The notes beneath the pieces are model-generated. The model worked only from the letters and a program-made list of their open reading frames with translations. It did not search any database and was not told the DNA's origin. From positions 1-21,538 of the forward strand of contig DASVHF010000061.1 of NCBI GenBank assembly GCA_036382695.1: a stretch of DNA of 21,538 nt, read 5' to 3'. Position numbers and translations under genes: made by a program. The DNA comes from DASVHF01 sp036382695 (lineage in GTDB: Bacteria > Patescibacteriota > Microgenomatia > Woykebacterales > RBG-16-39-9b). Of the stretch, positions 1-7,025 are shown in pieces. Each line of letters starts with the position of its first letter. Position 1 is the stretch's first letter.

Positions 1-165
1 GATTACCCAGTCTACACGAGGCCAGAGACTTTTGCTGGTAAAAAGGTGCCCAAAATACTACTTTCAGGCAACCACTCACAAATAACTAAGTGGAGACTTT
101 CAAAGCAAATAGAGAAAACCAAAAAAAGACGCCCAGATCTCCTCTTATCTAAACGGATCTTTTAA
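1..165 (+). CDS. trmD: tRNA (guanine-N1)-methyltransferase TrmD, C-terminal fragment (5' end outside window)
   Basis: Frame 1 is open from the first base to a TAA at 163-165 and gives 54 residues. It begins DYPVYTRPETFAGKKVP, then ILLSGNHSQITKWR, and ends with KKRRPDLLLSKRIF. This is the conserved C-terminal domain of TrmD (the pattern YTRP..F.G..VP..LLSG.H..I..WR......T..RRPDL), which makes m1G37 in tRNA using S-adenosylmethionine. Only the tail is present, so the SAM-binding trefoil knot lies upstream of the window. Its end overlaps the end of the convergent pilO gene by 21 bp (145-165). Recognition is from family motifs and is very secure despite the short length. Confidence 0.95.
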   Translation, partial: DYPVYTRPETFAGKKVPKILLSGNHSQITKWRLSKQIEKTKKRRPDLLLSKRIF

Positions 166-888
166 TCCCTTTGGAACCAGCGGTATAGAAACGTTGGTGT
201 AATTGATAAAATTTGTTATAAAATCGTAGATTTCTAAATGTTTTTTGGTAAGTACCGGCAGGGGAGACGAGATTGTATCTTTTTGTCTTGTGACTCCTTT
301 AAATGGCGCCAATACATTAAGGTCAAATGTGTAGTATTTCTCATCCTCTTCTTTCTTTAACTCAATTAAAGAGATTCCCAAAAGCCTTTTTGCTCTCTCA
401 ATTTTTTCCAAAAATGTCTTGAAGCCTGTCAATTTACCTTCGAGAGAAAGGGTGAATGTAATTTTATCTTTTGGTTCTTCCTTTTTTGCTTTGCCCTCTT
501 CGGCTTTGGCTTTCTTTGATGCAGAAACTGTCGCTGCTCCTGTTGCCACCTTACCTGGTTCAAAAACCATATCCGCTACTTTTAACTCGGAGACGGCGGC
601 TAAACTTCGCACCCCAACTACCAGCTGGGCTAGGTCTTTACCGCTTGGTACAATTTTCTCCATTTCGATCAGCTTCAGACTCTCGCTATTTTCATCAATT
701 GCTTGGAGCGCCTCAATTTTATCTTCCAATGCTTTCAGTCGCTCGGTCCCTTTCTTAATCTCCAGATTTTTTTCTTTTATTGCTGAAATTTGAGGCATCA
801 AAACAAATGGCACTAAAAGAACAATGGTCAAAAGGACCATCAAGGGAACTATATAAACTCTAAAAGGTGAAGGGTTAGATTCTTTCAT
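145..888 (-). CDS. pilO: Type IV pilus inner-membrane alignment protein PilO-like
   Basis: The 247-residue protein has a short cytoplasmic N-terminus, one membrane helix (about residues 11-31), a coiled-coil stretch (about 34-65) and a C-terminal alpha/beta domain. This is the PilO layout. PilO dimerises with PilN in the periplasm or outside the membrane and links the assembly ATPase platform to the growing pilus. A lysine/glutamate-rich low-complexity linker (about 118-142) separates the coil from the last domain. The ATG overlaps the pilN stop as ATGA (885-888), so translation is probably coupled. It is the last gene of the pilMNO group, and no pilP follows; instead the frame runs into convergent trmD. 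The call rests on topology and position after pilM and pilN, because PilO sequences are weakly conserved. Confidence 0.85.
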   Translation of the reverse strand: MKESNPSPFRVYIVPLMVLLTIVLLVPFVLMPQISAIKEKNLEIKKGTERLKALEDKIEALQAIDENSESLKLIEMEKIVPSGKDLAQLVVGVRSLAAVSELKVADMVFEPGKVATGAATVSASKKAKAEEGKAKKEEPKDKITFTLSLEGKLTGFKTFLEKIERAKRLLGISLIELKKEEDEKYYTFDLNVLAPFKGVTRQKDTISSPLPVLTKKHLEIYDFITNFINYTNVSIPLVPKGLKDPFR

Positions 889-1508
889 AGCTTTCTGCTC
901 TGGGCACTAGACGTTGCCTCCTGAATCCCTTTCTTAAGAAACTTAACATCGATGGTGAAGATGTAAGGAAGAGCCTCTTTAGGCTTTTCTTTGCAACCTT
1001 TTGATACCTTTTCCTTAGTCAGACTTACTAGTTTAACGTCACCAAAAGTGTCTGCTACGTCCTCATTTGTCAAACCAGCCACTAACTTACTAAGAATTTT
1101 TGAATTAACCGCCTCGCCAGTTATTGTCAAAGTACCATTGTTTTCAAATTTACTTTCGGTAAGTATCGCACCAGAACTTTTTAGAACATTAATCAGCTCC
1201 TTAAAACCCTCGGAGTGGGGAAGTTGCGATGAGAGAAATTCTTCTGCCTTATCCAATTTGTCGACGAGTAGTCGGTGGGTGATTTCTTTTCGGCTTGCTG
1301 ACAAAATCTTTTTTTCTGCGGCCCGCGTCTGAGTCTCGATTCTCTTCACAGTAGAAGTAAGAAAGAACTGATAGCCAAACAATCCAAATAGTATCGCCGC
1401 CGCAATTAGTAAAGCCACGATTGCAACTATGTTTACCGAACGTTTATAAACGCCTTTTTCCGTTTCCCCTACAGCAATTTCTGGCAGGAGTTCTATTCCT
1501 TGAGCCAT
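885..1508 (-). CDS. pilN: Type IV pilus assembly protein PilN-like
   Basis: This 207-residue protein starts MAQGIELLPE. The IELLP at residues 5-9 matches the INLLP-type peptide by which PilN docks in the groove of cytoplasmic PilM. A single membrane helix follows (about 26-50), then a coiled coil (about 52-95) and a C-terminal ferredoxin-like region, as in PilN/GspL-type proteins. It would connect PilM in the cytoplasm to PilO beyond the membrane. The start lies one base after the pilM stop (1510-1512). The 3' end overlaps pilO by 4 bp. An AAGGT about 11 bases upstream may serve as a weak ribosome site. The order pilM-pilN-pilO supports the call. Confidence 0.88.
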   Translation of the reverse strand: MAQGIELLPEIAVGETEKGVYKRSVNIVAIVALLIAAAILFGLFGYQFFLTSTVKRIETQTRAAEKKILSASRKEITHRLLVDKLDKAEEFLSSQLPHSEGFKELINVLKSSGAILTESKFENNGTLTITGEAVNSKILSKLVAGLTNEDVADTFGDVKLVSLTKEKVSKGCKEKPKEALPYIFTIDVKFLKKGIQEATSSAQSRKL

Positions 1509-1509
1509 A

Positions 1510-2556
1510 TCACTTAATACCTTGTTTCAGAGCTAACCCCACAGCTACAGCATATGAAGTTGATTCGGAAATTAATTTTTTTGATACTTGGCTAGGAAGT
1601 GAAATACCTTCCCAAGGATTACCTATTTGTACCTCCAACCCCAATGCCTCGGCTAAGTAGACAACCAAACCAGGTAATTTCGCTGCCCCTCCGGTAACTA
1701 CTACCCGTTTCACCGGCAATTCAGGGTGCTTAGTAGAGTAATATGCTAGTACACGCCTGATCTCATTGACTATCACATCAAAAATAGGCTTGATAGCCTG
1801 CATAATTTTACCTTCGAGAGAGGTGGGATCTAAACCGTAAGTCTTCATATACTCAGTTGCTTGATCCAGTTCAAACCCAAGTTCTTGGGCAACGCCACGA
1901 GCCAGTGCATGCCCGCCAGTACCAATAGAACGGGTAAAACTAATTCTGCCTGTGCTAACAATACTTAAATCTGTCGTTGAAGCGCCAATACTTACTATCA
2001 TTGTTGTCGGTGCCCCTTCTACTCTTTGGACCAGGGAGCGAACAACTGACGTAATCTCTGTTTCCAAACTCAGGGGAGTTAAATTAGCCCCTCTTATAAT
2101 TTTTAGGTAGTGTTCGATAAGTGTAATTGGTGCTGCTACCAAAAGCACTTCTAGTTTATCAGTCTTTGGAACATTGCCCAAAACTTGCCAATCGAGCTTT
2201 ACCTCATTCATTGGCACAGGCACGTATTGTTCTGCCTCCCAGACAATAGCATTCTTAATCTCCTTTTGTTTTAGAGAGGGCAGTTCTACTACTCTAGTAA
2301 AGATTTGTGACTCGGGAAGCGCAGTAATTACTTTGTCTGTGCTAAAATGGGCTTCTTTGTGGAGTACTTTAATTGAATTTGCGATTGATTCTGCCGCCTC
2401 ATCATCCTCCATACTCGCGGCGCGATTTAGCGCTTCCGCAGGTGTTTCAATTTGGCCTGCGGCAACAAAAACAGGCGATTCAATCGTCCCAGAAAGCTGT
2501 ACGGCTTTTATACTATGGCTACCTATGTCTAATCCGAAATGATTTAGGGCAGGCAT
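1510..2556 (-). CDS. pilM: Type IV pilus assembly actin-like ATPase PilM
   Basis: This 348-residue protein has the actin/FtsA fold signatures of PilM. The phosphate-1 loop FGLDIGSHSIKAVQL is at about 7-21. The phosphate-2 motif SIGASTTDLSIV starts near 188. The adenosine motif VVVTGGAAKLPGL is near 283-295. PilM is a cytoplasmic ATP-binding protein that binds the PilN N-terminus and helps couple PilB/PilT to the inner-membrane complex. Length is typical of the family (about 350). The ATG is preceded by GAGGG (2563-2567 on this strand) with six bases of spacing. An independent promoter (2626-2655) and a leader hairpin (2583-2599) precede the gene, so pilMNO can probably be transcribed separately from the prepilin genes. 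Confidence 0.95.
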   Translation of the reverse strand: MPALNHFGLDIGSHSIKAVQLSGTIESPVFVAAGQIETPAEALNRAASMEDDEAAESIANSIKVLHKEAHFSTDKVITALPESQIFTRVVELPSLKQKEIKNAIVWEAEQYVPVPMNEVKLDWQVLGNVPKTDKLEVLLVAAPITLIEHYLKIIRGANLTPLSLETEITSVVRSLVQRVEGAPTTMIVSIGASTTDLSIVSTGRISFTRSIGTGGHALARGVAQELGFELDQATEYMKTYGLDPTSLEGKIMQAIKPIFDVIVNEIRRVLAYYSTKHPELPVKRVVVTGGAAKLPGLVVYLAEALGLEVQIGNPWEGISLPSQVSKKLISESTSYAVAVGLALKQGIK

Positions 2557-2582
2557 AAAAATCCCTCGCCCCGTACATTCGC

Positions 2583-2599
2583 CCCCGATTTAATCGGGG
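2583..2599 (-). promoter_or_regulatory. Perfect hairpin in the pilM leader
   Basis: Arms CCCCGAT (2583-2589) and ATCGGGG (2593-2599) pair perfectly around three bases. It lies 27 bases upstream of the pilM ATG and downstream of the predicted promoter, so it would be in the 5' untranslated RNA. No T-tract follows, so it is not a classical terminator. It could be an RNA stability element, a protein site or an intergenic repeat copy; function is unknown. Confidence 0.6.
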
Positions 2600-2625
2600 T
2601 AAGCACTGCATGGGGTCTAAAATTT

Positions 2626-2655
2626 ATAGTAGCATACGTAAAGTTGAGCTGACAA
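2626..2655 (-). promoter_or_regulatory. Predicted sigma70-type promoter for pilMNO
   Basis: Read on the minus strand, TTGTCA (2650-2655) is separated by 18 bases from TACTAT (2626-2631). The -10 is preceded by TGC, giving an extended -10 of TGnTATAAT type. The predicted transcript would start near 2619 and carry the CCCCGAT hairpin before pilM. This is a sequence match only. Confidence 0.5.
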
Positions 2656-2702
2656 GACCTAAGTTCGACATTCAATTAATTAAAATGTAGTTGGGTCGAA
2701 GG

Positions 2703-2756
2703 ATCTGCGGTTTATAATCGCAAGATTACATCTCGCGCTTGTTTCTCTAGCGAGAT
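2703..2756. repeat. Two adjacent small hairpins in the pilX-like/pilM spacer
   Basis: The first has ATCTGCG (2703-2709) facing CGC-A-AGAT (2719-2726) with one bulged base. The second has ATCTCGC (2730-2736) facing GCGAGAT (2750-2756), a perfect 7-bp stem with a 13-base loop. They lie in the 303-bp spacer 2557-2859, which has no open frame that looks like a gene. With the two elements at 2758-2806 and 2837-2856 they make four consecutive inverted repeats. Confidence 0.55.
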
Positions 2757-2757
2757 A

Positions 2758-2806
2758 TAATTGTTCAAGGGTACCATGGGTTTTCCCGTAGGTAATTGAA
2801 CAATTA
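2758..2806. repeat. Long imperfect palindrome with 11-bp perfect outer arms
   Basis: Outer arms TAATTGTTCAA (2758-2768) and TTGAACAATTA (2796-2806) are exact complements. Inside, ACC-ATGGG (2773-2780) faces CCCGT-A-GGT (2785-2793) with one wobble and one bulge around TTTT. The inner part shares the 11-mer ACCATGGGTTT with the palindrome at 2837-2856, so the two look like diverged copies of one palindromic unit. There is no T-tract on either side. Confidence 0.65.
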
Positions 2807-2836
2807 CGTACTTGCCGAGGGCGGAGCCTGAGGATA

Positions 2837-2856
2837 ACCATGGGTTTACCCATGGT
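2837..2856. repeat. Perfect 20-bp palindrome just after the pilX-like gene
   Basis: Arms ACCATGGGT (2837-2845) and ACCCATGGT (2848-2856) are exact complements with two central bases. It begins three bases after the stop of the pilX-like gene (stop at 2860-2862, minus strand). It may protect the 3' end of the prepilin transcript or act as a weak terminator, but no T-tract follows. Confidence 0.6.
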
Positions 2857-2859
2857 AGT

Positions 2860-3774
2860 TCATTTTTCCAGTTTGCTGCCGGCGTTGAATAAAACGTAGT
2901 CGTACAGACCTGGCAGTGCGGGGTAGAGTCGAATAGCTTGTAGTTTCCTAGTTACACCGGAAACTGTCTGACCGCTTGATTCAACTTCATGACCTTGAGC
3001 TGGAAGATTCCCCACATTAGACTGAACAGCAAGAGGACTCGAGTTGTAAAGCATTTTTACTCGAGCAAACAGTGGTTTAGTCGTAGCGGCATTAGCGAGA
3101 TCCAAACCGTTACAATTTTCATTACCCGCGCCCTGATAAACATTTACACTTGCGCTGCGAGTAAATTGTTTTCCTCCAAACGTCCACGCGCCTGTTGTAA
3201 TATTTGAGCAAAAACCATTTATTGCTGCCCTCGCACCATTGGTATCAAATGCGATTTTACTTATATCACCTTGTTGAATAACCCAACTTGCACCTACTTT
3301 TGTGGCGTAAATAACCGAAATTTCAATAGCTGGTGTACCTGTATGATTCCAATAAAATGTGAGATTCGAACCTCCCCAGGCGGCGCTGTCAATATTACTA
3401 AAATCAGTTAACAGGACTACCTGGGCTACATCGTCTTTCTCCATCTCATCGGGATAAACGAAACGAGTCGCTGTAGCAGTATCTGCTATTGTTACTGTGG
3501 CATCAGTATTTATCTCCTCAAAATCAAGTGAAACCGGGGTAGTTGGACTTATATCAGATTGAAGCTGTTTAAGCGCTTCTTCGATACCGGCTTCAGCGGC
3601 AAAATAGGCTCGATTACTTTCGTCGCTAGTAGTGGTAATCCGAACATCACTAACAGTCCGAGAAGCGACGGAGAGAACGACCGCCGTACCTAAAACTAAA
3701 ATCAAGAGGAAAACAATTAATATCTGGCCTCGGCTGCTTTTTATTTTGTTCTGAAATTTCCTAGGCAGGCTCAT
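2860..3774 (-). CDS. PilX-like minor pilin/pilus assembly protein
   Basis: This 304-residue protein has a basic leader ending SSRG, then QILIVFLLILVLGTAVV. The prepilin peptidase site is therefore after Gly16, with Gln at +1 and Val instead of Glu at +5. The following segment, running to NRAYFAAEAGIEEALKQL (about 54-71), is the hallmark of the PilX N-terminal family. Members lack Glu5 and are placed at or near the pilus tip, like GspK. The rest is a large beta-rich globular domain with no recognised binding motif. The start is supported by GAGGG (3784-3788 on this strand). It is the last of the eight prepilin genes. Family membership is secure; the role as tip protein is inferred. Confidence 0.85.
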   Translation of the reverse strand: MSLPRKFQNKIKSSRGQILIVFLLILVLGTAVVLSVASRTVSDVRITTTSDESNRAYFAAEAGIEEALKQLQSDISPTTPVSLDFEEINTDATVTIADTATATRFVYPDEMEKDDVAQVVLLTDFSNIDSAAWGGSNLTFYWNHTGTPAIEISVIYATKVGASWVIQQGDISKIAFDTNGARAAINGFCSNITTGAWTFGGKQFTRSASVNVYQGAGNENCNGLDLANAATTKPLFARVKMLYNSSPLAVQSNVGNLPAQGHEVESSGQTVSGVTRKLQAIRLYPALPGLYDYVLFNAGSKLEK

Positions 3775-3795
3775 AAATAACTACCCTCATTTATT

Positions 3796-3825
3796 AGTGT
3801 ACATTTATAAAAAGCCACCTGTCAA
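3796..3825 (-). promoter_or_regulatory. Possible promoter upstream of the pilX-like gene
   Basis: On the minus strand a perfect TTGACA (3820-3825) is followed after 18 bases by TACACT (3796-3801, 4 of 6 consensus bases). Transcription would start near 3789, almost at the ribosome site, leaving a leader of only about 15 bases. It may instead be a chance match within the operon. Confidence 0.3.
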
Positions 3826-3836
3826 GCCAAAGCCTA

Positions 3837-4382
3837 TTAAAACCTTCTTGTGCCCACACTTACTCGAAATGGCTCATCCACTTGAAACTCGGTTTTCCCA
3901 GGAGCGTTGGCACCTTGTTGCAGGTCAAATTCCCACGTAACAAGTGAAGGTGGCCCTTCTGTGACAGTAAAAAGGCAACTAGTAACTTCAACACCACGAG
4001 CTGGATCGGTGCTAGTTACACTTTCAGCCCCAGTCCCGTCGTCTCGGGTAATACTTGTCCCGGAAAGACTCCACGAAACCGTCCCTCCGTCATCATTGAT
4101 CAGAGTAACACCCACACCACTACAGGGTGGTGGGACTCCGAGGCACTCAATTCGACTAGCTGCTTTTACATCCCGCTCAAATTTTGCAATTACGAAATCT
4201 CCGTTTTGGCGTATTTCGTTTATGACCGTATTTTTGTTTTGAGACCGCAGAATATTTGTGACAACTACAGCACTCACTACAGCCAGGATTCCGATTATTG
4301 CCGTGGATACCAAGAGCTCAATCAAAGTAAAGCCTTTGTTTTTATATCCCAGTTGTTTTCCGAGAAAATCGTTTCTTTTCAT
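3837..4382 (-). CDS. PilW/PilJ-type minor prepilin
   Basis: This 181-residue protein has a basic leader ending YKNKG, then FTLIELLVSTAIIGILAVVSA. It is a canonical class III signal with cleavage after Gly17, Phe at +1 and Glu22 at +5. The hydrophobic helix is followed by a polar segment and a beta-rich C-terminal domain containing a Cys pair (ECLGVPPPCSG). It fits minor pilins of the PilW/GspJ group, judged by size and by position between the PilV-like and PilX-like genes. The ATG is two bases after the pilV-like stop, with no clear ribosome site, which suggests translational coupling. Confidence 0.8.
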   Translation of the reverse strand: MKRNDFLGKQLGYKNKGFTLIELLVSTAIIGILAVVSAVVVTNILRSQNKNTVINEIRQNGDFVIAKFERDVKAASRIECLGVPPPCSGVGVTLINDDGGTVSWSLSGTSITRDDGTGAESVTSTDPARGVEVTSCLFTVTEGPPSLVTWEFDLQQGANAPGKTEFQVDEPFRVSVGTRRF

Positions 4383-4384
4383 CT

Positions 4385-4975
4385 TTACAGATTCGTCAGA
4401 CAGCTGGTGGCTGTTTTATTTTGTGTTCCAAGCGGTGAACCCCATGTAACTATCACTGTCACTCTTTTTATTTCGTCAAAGCCTAGATCAAGATCGCCAC
4501 AAATGTGTCCGGTGGCCAGATCATCATCCCTTAGTTCAACAGTCCGAGTAAAAATCCCCAGTAACCCTGCTTCAGGATCAGGCGAAGCTGGGGTGCCAGC
4601 AAGCAAACACCATTGGCCTGCAACGCAGCCATGAGAAAGGTGGGCTGTAACCGGATTGATTTGAGTCCGCGAATATAAATCGTAAAATGCACAATAATTG
4701 GGGGCAGTTGAGCAGTTACTGTTGGGATTTGCCCTTCGCCCCGCCCGTACAACTTGATTATGATTGACGTCCCTAATATTTCTAATAATTTCCAGACCTT
4801 CTTGGGCAAGTTTGGAGGCTTGAGTAGCCTGCCGGGCATTGGTCGCCCGAGCATTACTTTTATTTGCCAATGTCACTATTGATGTAATTATTATTACTGC
4901 TACTCCCAGAGTAACAAGCGCTTCAATCAAAGTTTGGCCGTTTTGTTTTTGTAGCGATCTATTGCCTCTCATCAT
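4385..4975 (-). CDS. PilV-type minor prepilin
   Basis: From the ATG at 4973-4975 the product is 196 residues. The basic leader ends QKQNG, then QTLIEALVTLGVAVIIITS, so cleavage is after Gly13 with Gln at +1 and Glu18 at +5. TLIEALV is typical of PilV/GspI-like minor pilins. An earlier in-frame ATG at 4988-4990 exists. The inner one is preferred because GGTGA precedes it by six bases, whereas nothing resembling a ribosome site precedes the outer one. The body holds several cysteines (for example CSTAPNYC and CVAGQWC), suggesting disulfides outside the cell. The start overlaps the 3' end of the fimT-like gene by 17 bp. Confidence 0.82.
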   Translation of the reverse strand: MMRGNRSLQKQNGQTLIEALVTLGVAVIIITSIVTLANKSNARATNARQATQASKLAQEGLEIIRNIRDVNHNQVVRAGRRANPNSNCSTAPNYCAFYDLYSRTQINPVTAHLSHGCVAGQWCLLAGTPASPDPEAGLLGIFTRTVELRDDDLATGHICGDLDLGFDEIKRVTVIVTWGSPLGTQNKTATSCLTNL

Positions 4976-5549
4976 AAATTTCACCAGCATATGTTACAAA
5001 CACTTTATATCTAACAGAGCTATCTGGATCCTCCAACTCAATATAAATTCGGTCCCCACCATAAACAGTTCTCACCTCATTGAACCAGCACATCAAACTC
5101 AATTCTTGATTCACCGGTCTAAACCTAATCTGAATTAATTGAGTTGGGCAAGCGGTTGATGTGTTATAGCCAACCTCGCGAACGCGAACATTACCTGACC
5201 AAGGAAACTCATCTGGAGGAGCATGCGATAGAATTATCTGCCTCGGTAGACACCTCAGTACTGACCAATACTCTGTCTGACTTATTAAGACCCAATAATA
5301 ACTTAATTCGTTTCCAGGAGGTGGGCTTACACAAACTGGATTACTCGGATCTGGGTTTTTTTGGCCGGAGATGGCAAAATTTTGATATTTGCGCAATTCT
5401 GTTTTGAGCTCGGAAGCTGCGTTCCTCACGTCCTGGTTCCGACCGAAATTTCGATAATTTGCCAAGATTATTGTGCTTAAAATACCAATAATCGCCAGGA
5501 CAACCAAAAGCTCAACCAATGTGAACCCACGCTTGTTGATGAATCGCAT
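4959..5549 (-). CDS. FimT/GspH-type minor prepilin
   Basis: From ATG 5547-5549 the product is 196 residues and begins MRFINKRG. FTLVELLVVLAIIGILSTI follows, so cleavage is after Gly8 with Phe at +1 and Glu13 at +5. The following NYRNFGRNQDVRNAASELKTELRKYQNFA resembles the FimT/GspH helix that precedes a beta-rich head. An in-frame ATG at 5655-5657 would add 36 residues. That stretch is translated from an AT-rich spacer containing heptamer repeats (5574-5609) and would put a long extension before a normal leader, so the later start is preferred. No good ribosome site is seen for it. It probably acts in the tip-initiating minor pilin complex with the PilV-, PilW- and PilX-like proteins. Confidence 0.8.
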   Translation of the reverse strand: MRFINKRGFTLVELLVVLAIIGILSTIILANYRNFGRNQDVRNAASELKTELRKYQNFAISGQKNPDPSNPVCVSPPPGNELSYYWVLISQTEYWSVLRCLPRQIILSHAPPDEFPWSGNVRVREVGYNTSTACPTQLIQIRFRPVNQELSLMCWFNEVRTVYGGDRIYIELEDPDSSVRYKVFVTYAGEIYDERQ

Positions 5550-5573
5550 CCTGAAGATAGTGGAGAAGTGGTT

Positions 5574-5609
5574 AAAATTCTGAGATGTGAATTTTGAATT
5601 ATGAATTAT
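5574..5609. repeat. Inverted heptamer array upstream of the fimT-like gene
   Basis: One unit AAAATTC (5574-5580) and an 8-base linker are followed by three units in the opposite orientation: GAATTTT, GAATTAT, GAATTAT (5589-5609). The spacing is exactly seven bases. This is the smallest member of the heptamer array family seen in this window. Confidence 0.6.
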
Positions 5610-5674
5610 GGGCGTAGGCATTAATTTAAATGTAGCAAACAATTGATCCTGATGCAAATGTTATTAGCTTTATT

Positions 5675-6196
5675 TTAACGTGAAACTACGATTTGATAAT
5701 TATAAACGTCATCACCAGGCCAATCATGACAACCTTCGTAGTTGTAAGTAGGCGAGCCTGCCGGTGGTCTTTCCAGCACTGCCATTAGAATATACTTATT
5801 TTTATCCTCCCGCCAATAAAAGTAATCTTTTTTTGTTCCAGCAAAAGAAGGGTCTTGAGGAATACCTTCGCCGCTAAAATAATCGGATATCGCCTCCTTT
5901 ACCTCTGGATGCATAAAGGTGAAGATTCGACCGCACCAACCATCATAGGCAGGATACTCTCCCTCTCGCTCATAATAATCTTCAATCGCCGCCTGCAATT
6001 TTCTCAGATCCGCTTTTCTTTGGTTGTCATTGATTGAAGTTAGATAACGAACTAAACTATATTTTCTTAGCGAAAAATCAGGGTTAAAATATGCGTAAAC
6101 ATTCAACGCTGCGAATACCATAGCTGCTAGAATAATTACTGAGATTACCGAGATACCTTTTGAAGATTTGATAGCTTTATGAAGGGGGAGGAACAT
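5675..6196 (-). CDS. Pilin-like protein lacking Glu5 (GspG-like body)
   Basis: This 173-residue protein has a basic N-terminus ending KSSKG, then ISVISVIILAAMVFAALNVYAYF. It is shaped like a class III prepilin leader and helix, but +1 is Ile and +5 is Ser instead of Glu. The body contains RKADLRKLQAAIEDYYEREGEYPAYDG (about 61-87). This is the major-pseudopilin (GspG) motif in which a helix is followed by the EYP turn. Two Cys (CGRIF and EGCHDWPGDD) may pair. The gene starts one base after the stop of the neighbouring pilin, without a visible ribosome site. It is either a minor pilin or a membrane-anchored accessory protein that PilD may still cleave. The family assignment is tentative. Confidence 0.7.
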   Translation of the reverse strand: MFLPLHKAIKSSKGISVISVIILAAMVFAALNVYAYFNPDFSLRKYSLVRYLTSINDNQRKADLRKLQAAIEDYYEREGEYPAYDGWCGRIFTFMHPEVKEAISDYFSGEGIPQDPSFAGTKKDYFYWREDKNKYILMAVLERPPAGSPTYNYEGCHDWPGDDVYNYQIVVSR

Positions 6197-6197
6197 A

Positions 6198-6599
6198 TCA
6201 ATCTGGGCAGATCATGTACTCTCCGCTCGCCAGCTCGGTTCCGCATTTACTAACTGAATCTGCATCTACCTGCCCCGACCTCCTTATAGAAATACCAGCA
6301 TCGTAGTCTTGCCCGTCACCTGATACGCCATAATCAATACCACTAGGTACTTGCTTCATATAAGTTGGCTCTAAATCACCTGAGTCAGCAGGATACTCAT
6401 CATGGTCATTATAGTAAAGTTCTAGGGAAGTTTTTACTTGGTTCAACTCGGTTCTATCTTTGGTATCATTTGACCTGTCAATCATCCCTTCTGGATCGAT
6501 GACAAATACTACGATCCCCACCAAAATTGAAATTATAGCAATCACTACGATTAGCTCTATCAATGTAAAACCTTTGTTTTTTATGCTTGTTATTTTCAT
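6198..6599 (-). CDS. GspG-like type IV pilin
   Basis: This 133-residue protein begins MKITSIKNKG and continues FTLIELIVVIAIISILVGIV. It is a textbook prepilin with cleavage after Gly10, Phe11 and Glu15. After the hydrophobic helix comes DRTELNQVKTSLELYYNDHDEYP, the GspG-type helix and loop. The C-terminus carries two Cys (about residues 118 and 131) that could close a terminal disulfide loop. The stop of the preceding pilin lies three bases upstream of the start. The small size suits a shaft or minor pilin. Its VIDPEGMID segment after the helix echoes the VIDPAARI of the two four-cysteine pilins, suggesting common descent. Confidence 0.85.
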   Translation of the reverse strand: MKITSIKNKGFTLIELIVVIAIISILVGIVVFVIDPEGMIDRSNDTKDRTELNQVKTSLELYYNDHDEYPADSGDLEPTYMKQVPSGIDYGVSGDGQDYDAGISIRRSGQVDADSVSKCGTELASGEYMICPD

Positions 6600-6602
6600 A
6601 TC

Positions 6603-7025
6603 TTAGTGACAAGTAGCCACTCCGTAAGGCGAGCTGATAATTTTTCCGGTCTTTGATTGCCAACTTGCATACTTACCGCCCCTACCTTCGGCATAAACAC
6701 AAACACGGTCACTATCAACTAACAACTCCGCTCCATCTGGCACGTTTTCGGCAAATTTGTTGTCTGTCAAGTAATCTTTTTTAGCACAAGTATTCGCATC
6801 ATAGGGATTTACCGGCGGATTTTTAGACATCTCCACCACTATACATGACTGAACACTGCTAGCCGTGTTACGAACATCCGAATTTGCCTTTGCGTCACGA
6901 CTATCGTCTATCCGCGCAGCCGGATCAATCACCATAAGCACGACCAGCACCAAAATTGCTAACAGCGCAACTACAACTAAGAGCTCTATCAGGGTAAATC
7001 CCATCCGTGAAGGATTCAATTTCAT
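6603..7025 (-). CDS. Type IV pilin with four cysteines (paralogue 2)
   Basis: From ATG 7023-7025 the product is 140 residues and begins MKLNPSRMG. FTLIELLVVVALLAILVLVVLMVIDPAARI follows; cleavage is after Gly9, with Phe10 and Glu14. A TTG one codon upstream is the only other close start; the ATG is preferred, with AGGG eight bases upstream. Cysteines 61, 80, 109 and 139 occupy the same relative places as in the neighbour at 7093-7557, and the two align over their full length (VIDPAARI, SDVR, PYDA.TC, WQS.TG). They look like a tandem duplication. It is probably a shaft pilin or a variant of one; which of the two is major cannot be told from sequence. Confidence 0.85.
   Translation of the reverse strand: MKLNPSRMGFTLIELLVVVALLAILVLVVLMVIDPAARIDDSRDAKANSDVRNTASSVQSCIVVEMSKNPPVNPYDANTCAKKDYLTDNKFAENVPDGAELLVDSDRVCVYAEGRGGKYASWQSKTGKIISSPYGVATCH

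Noticed and set aside
4531..4854. 107-codon minus-strand frame inside the pilV-like gene
   Set aside because: It is a shadow frame of a prepilin gene with a clear leader and helix; it shows no recognisable domain.
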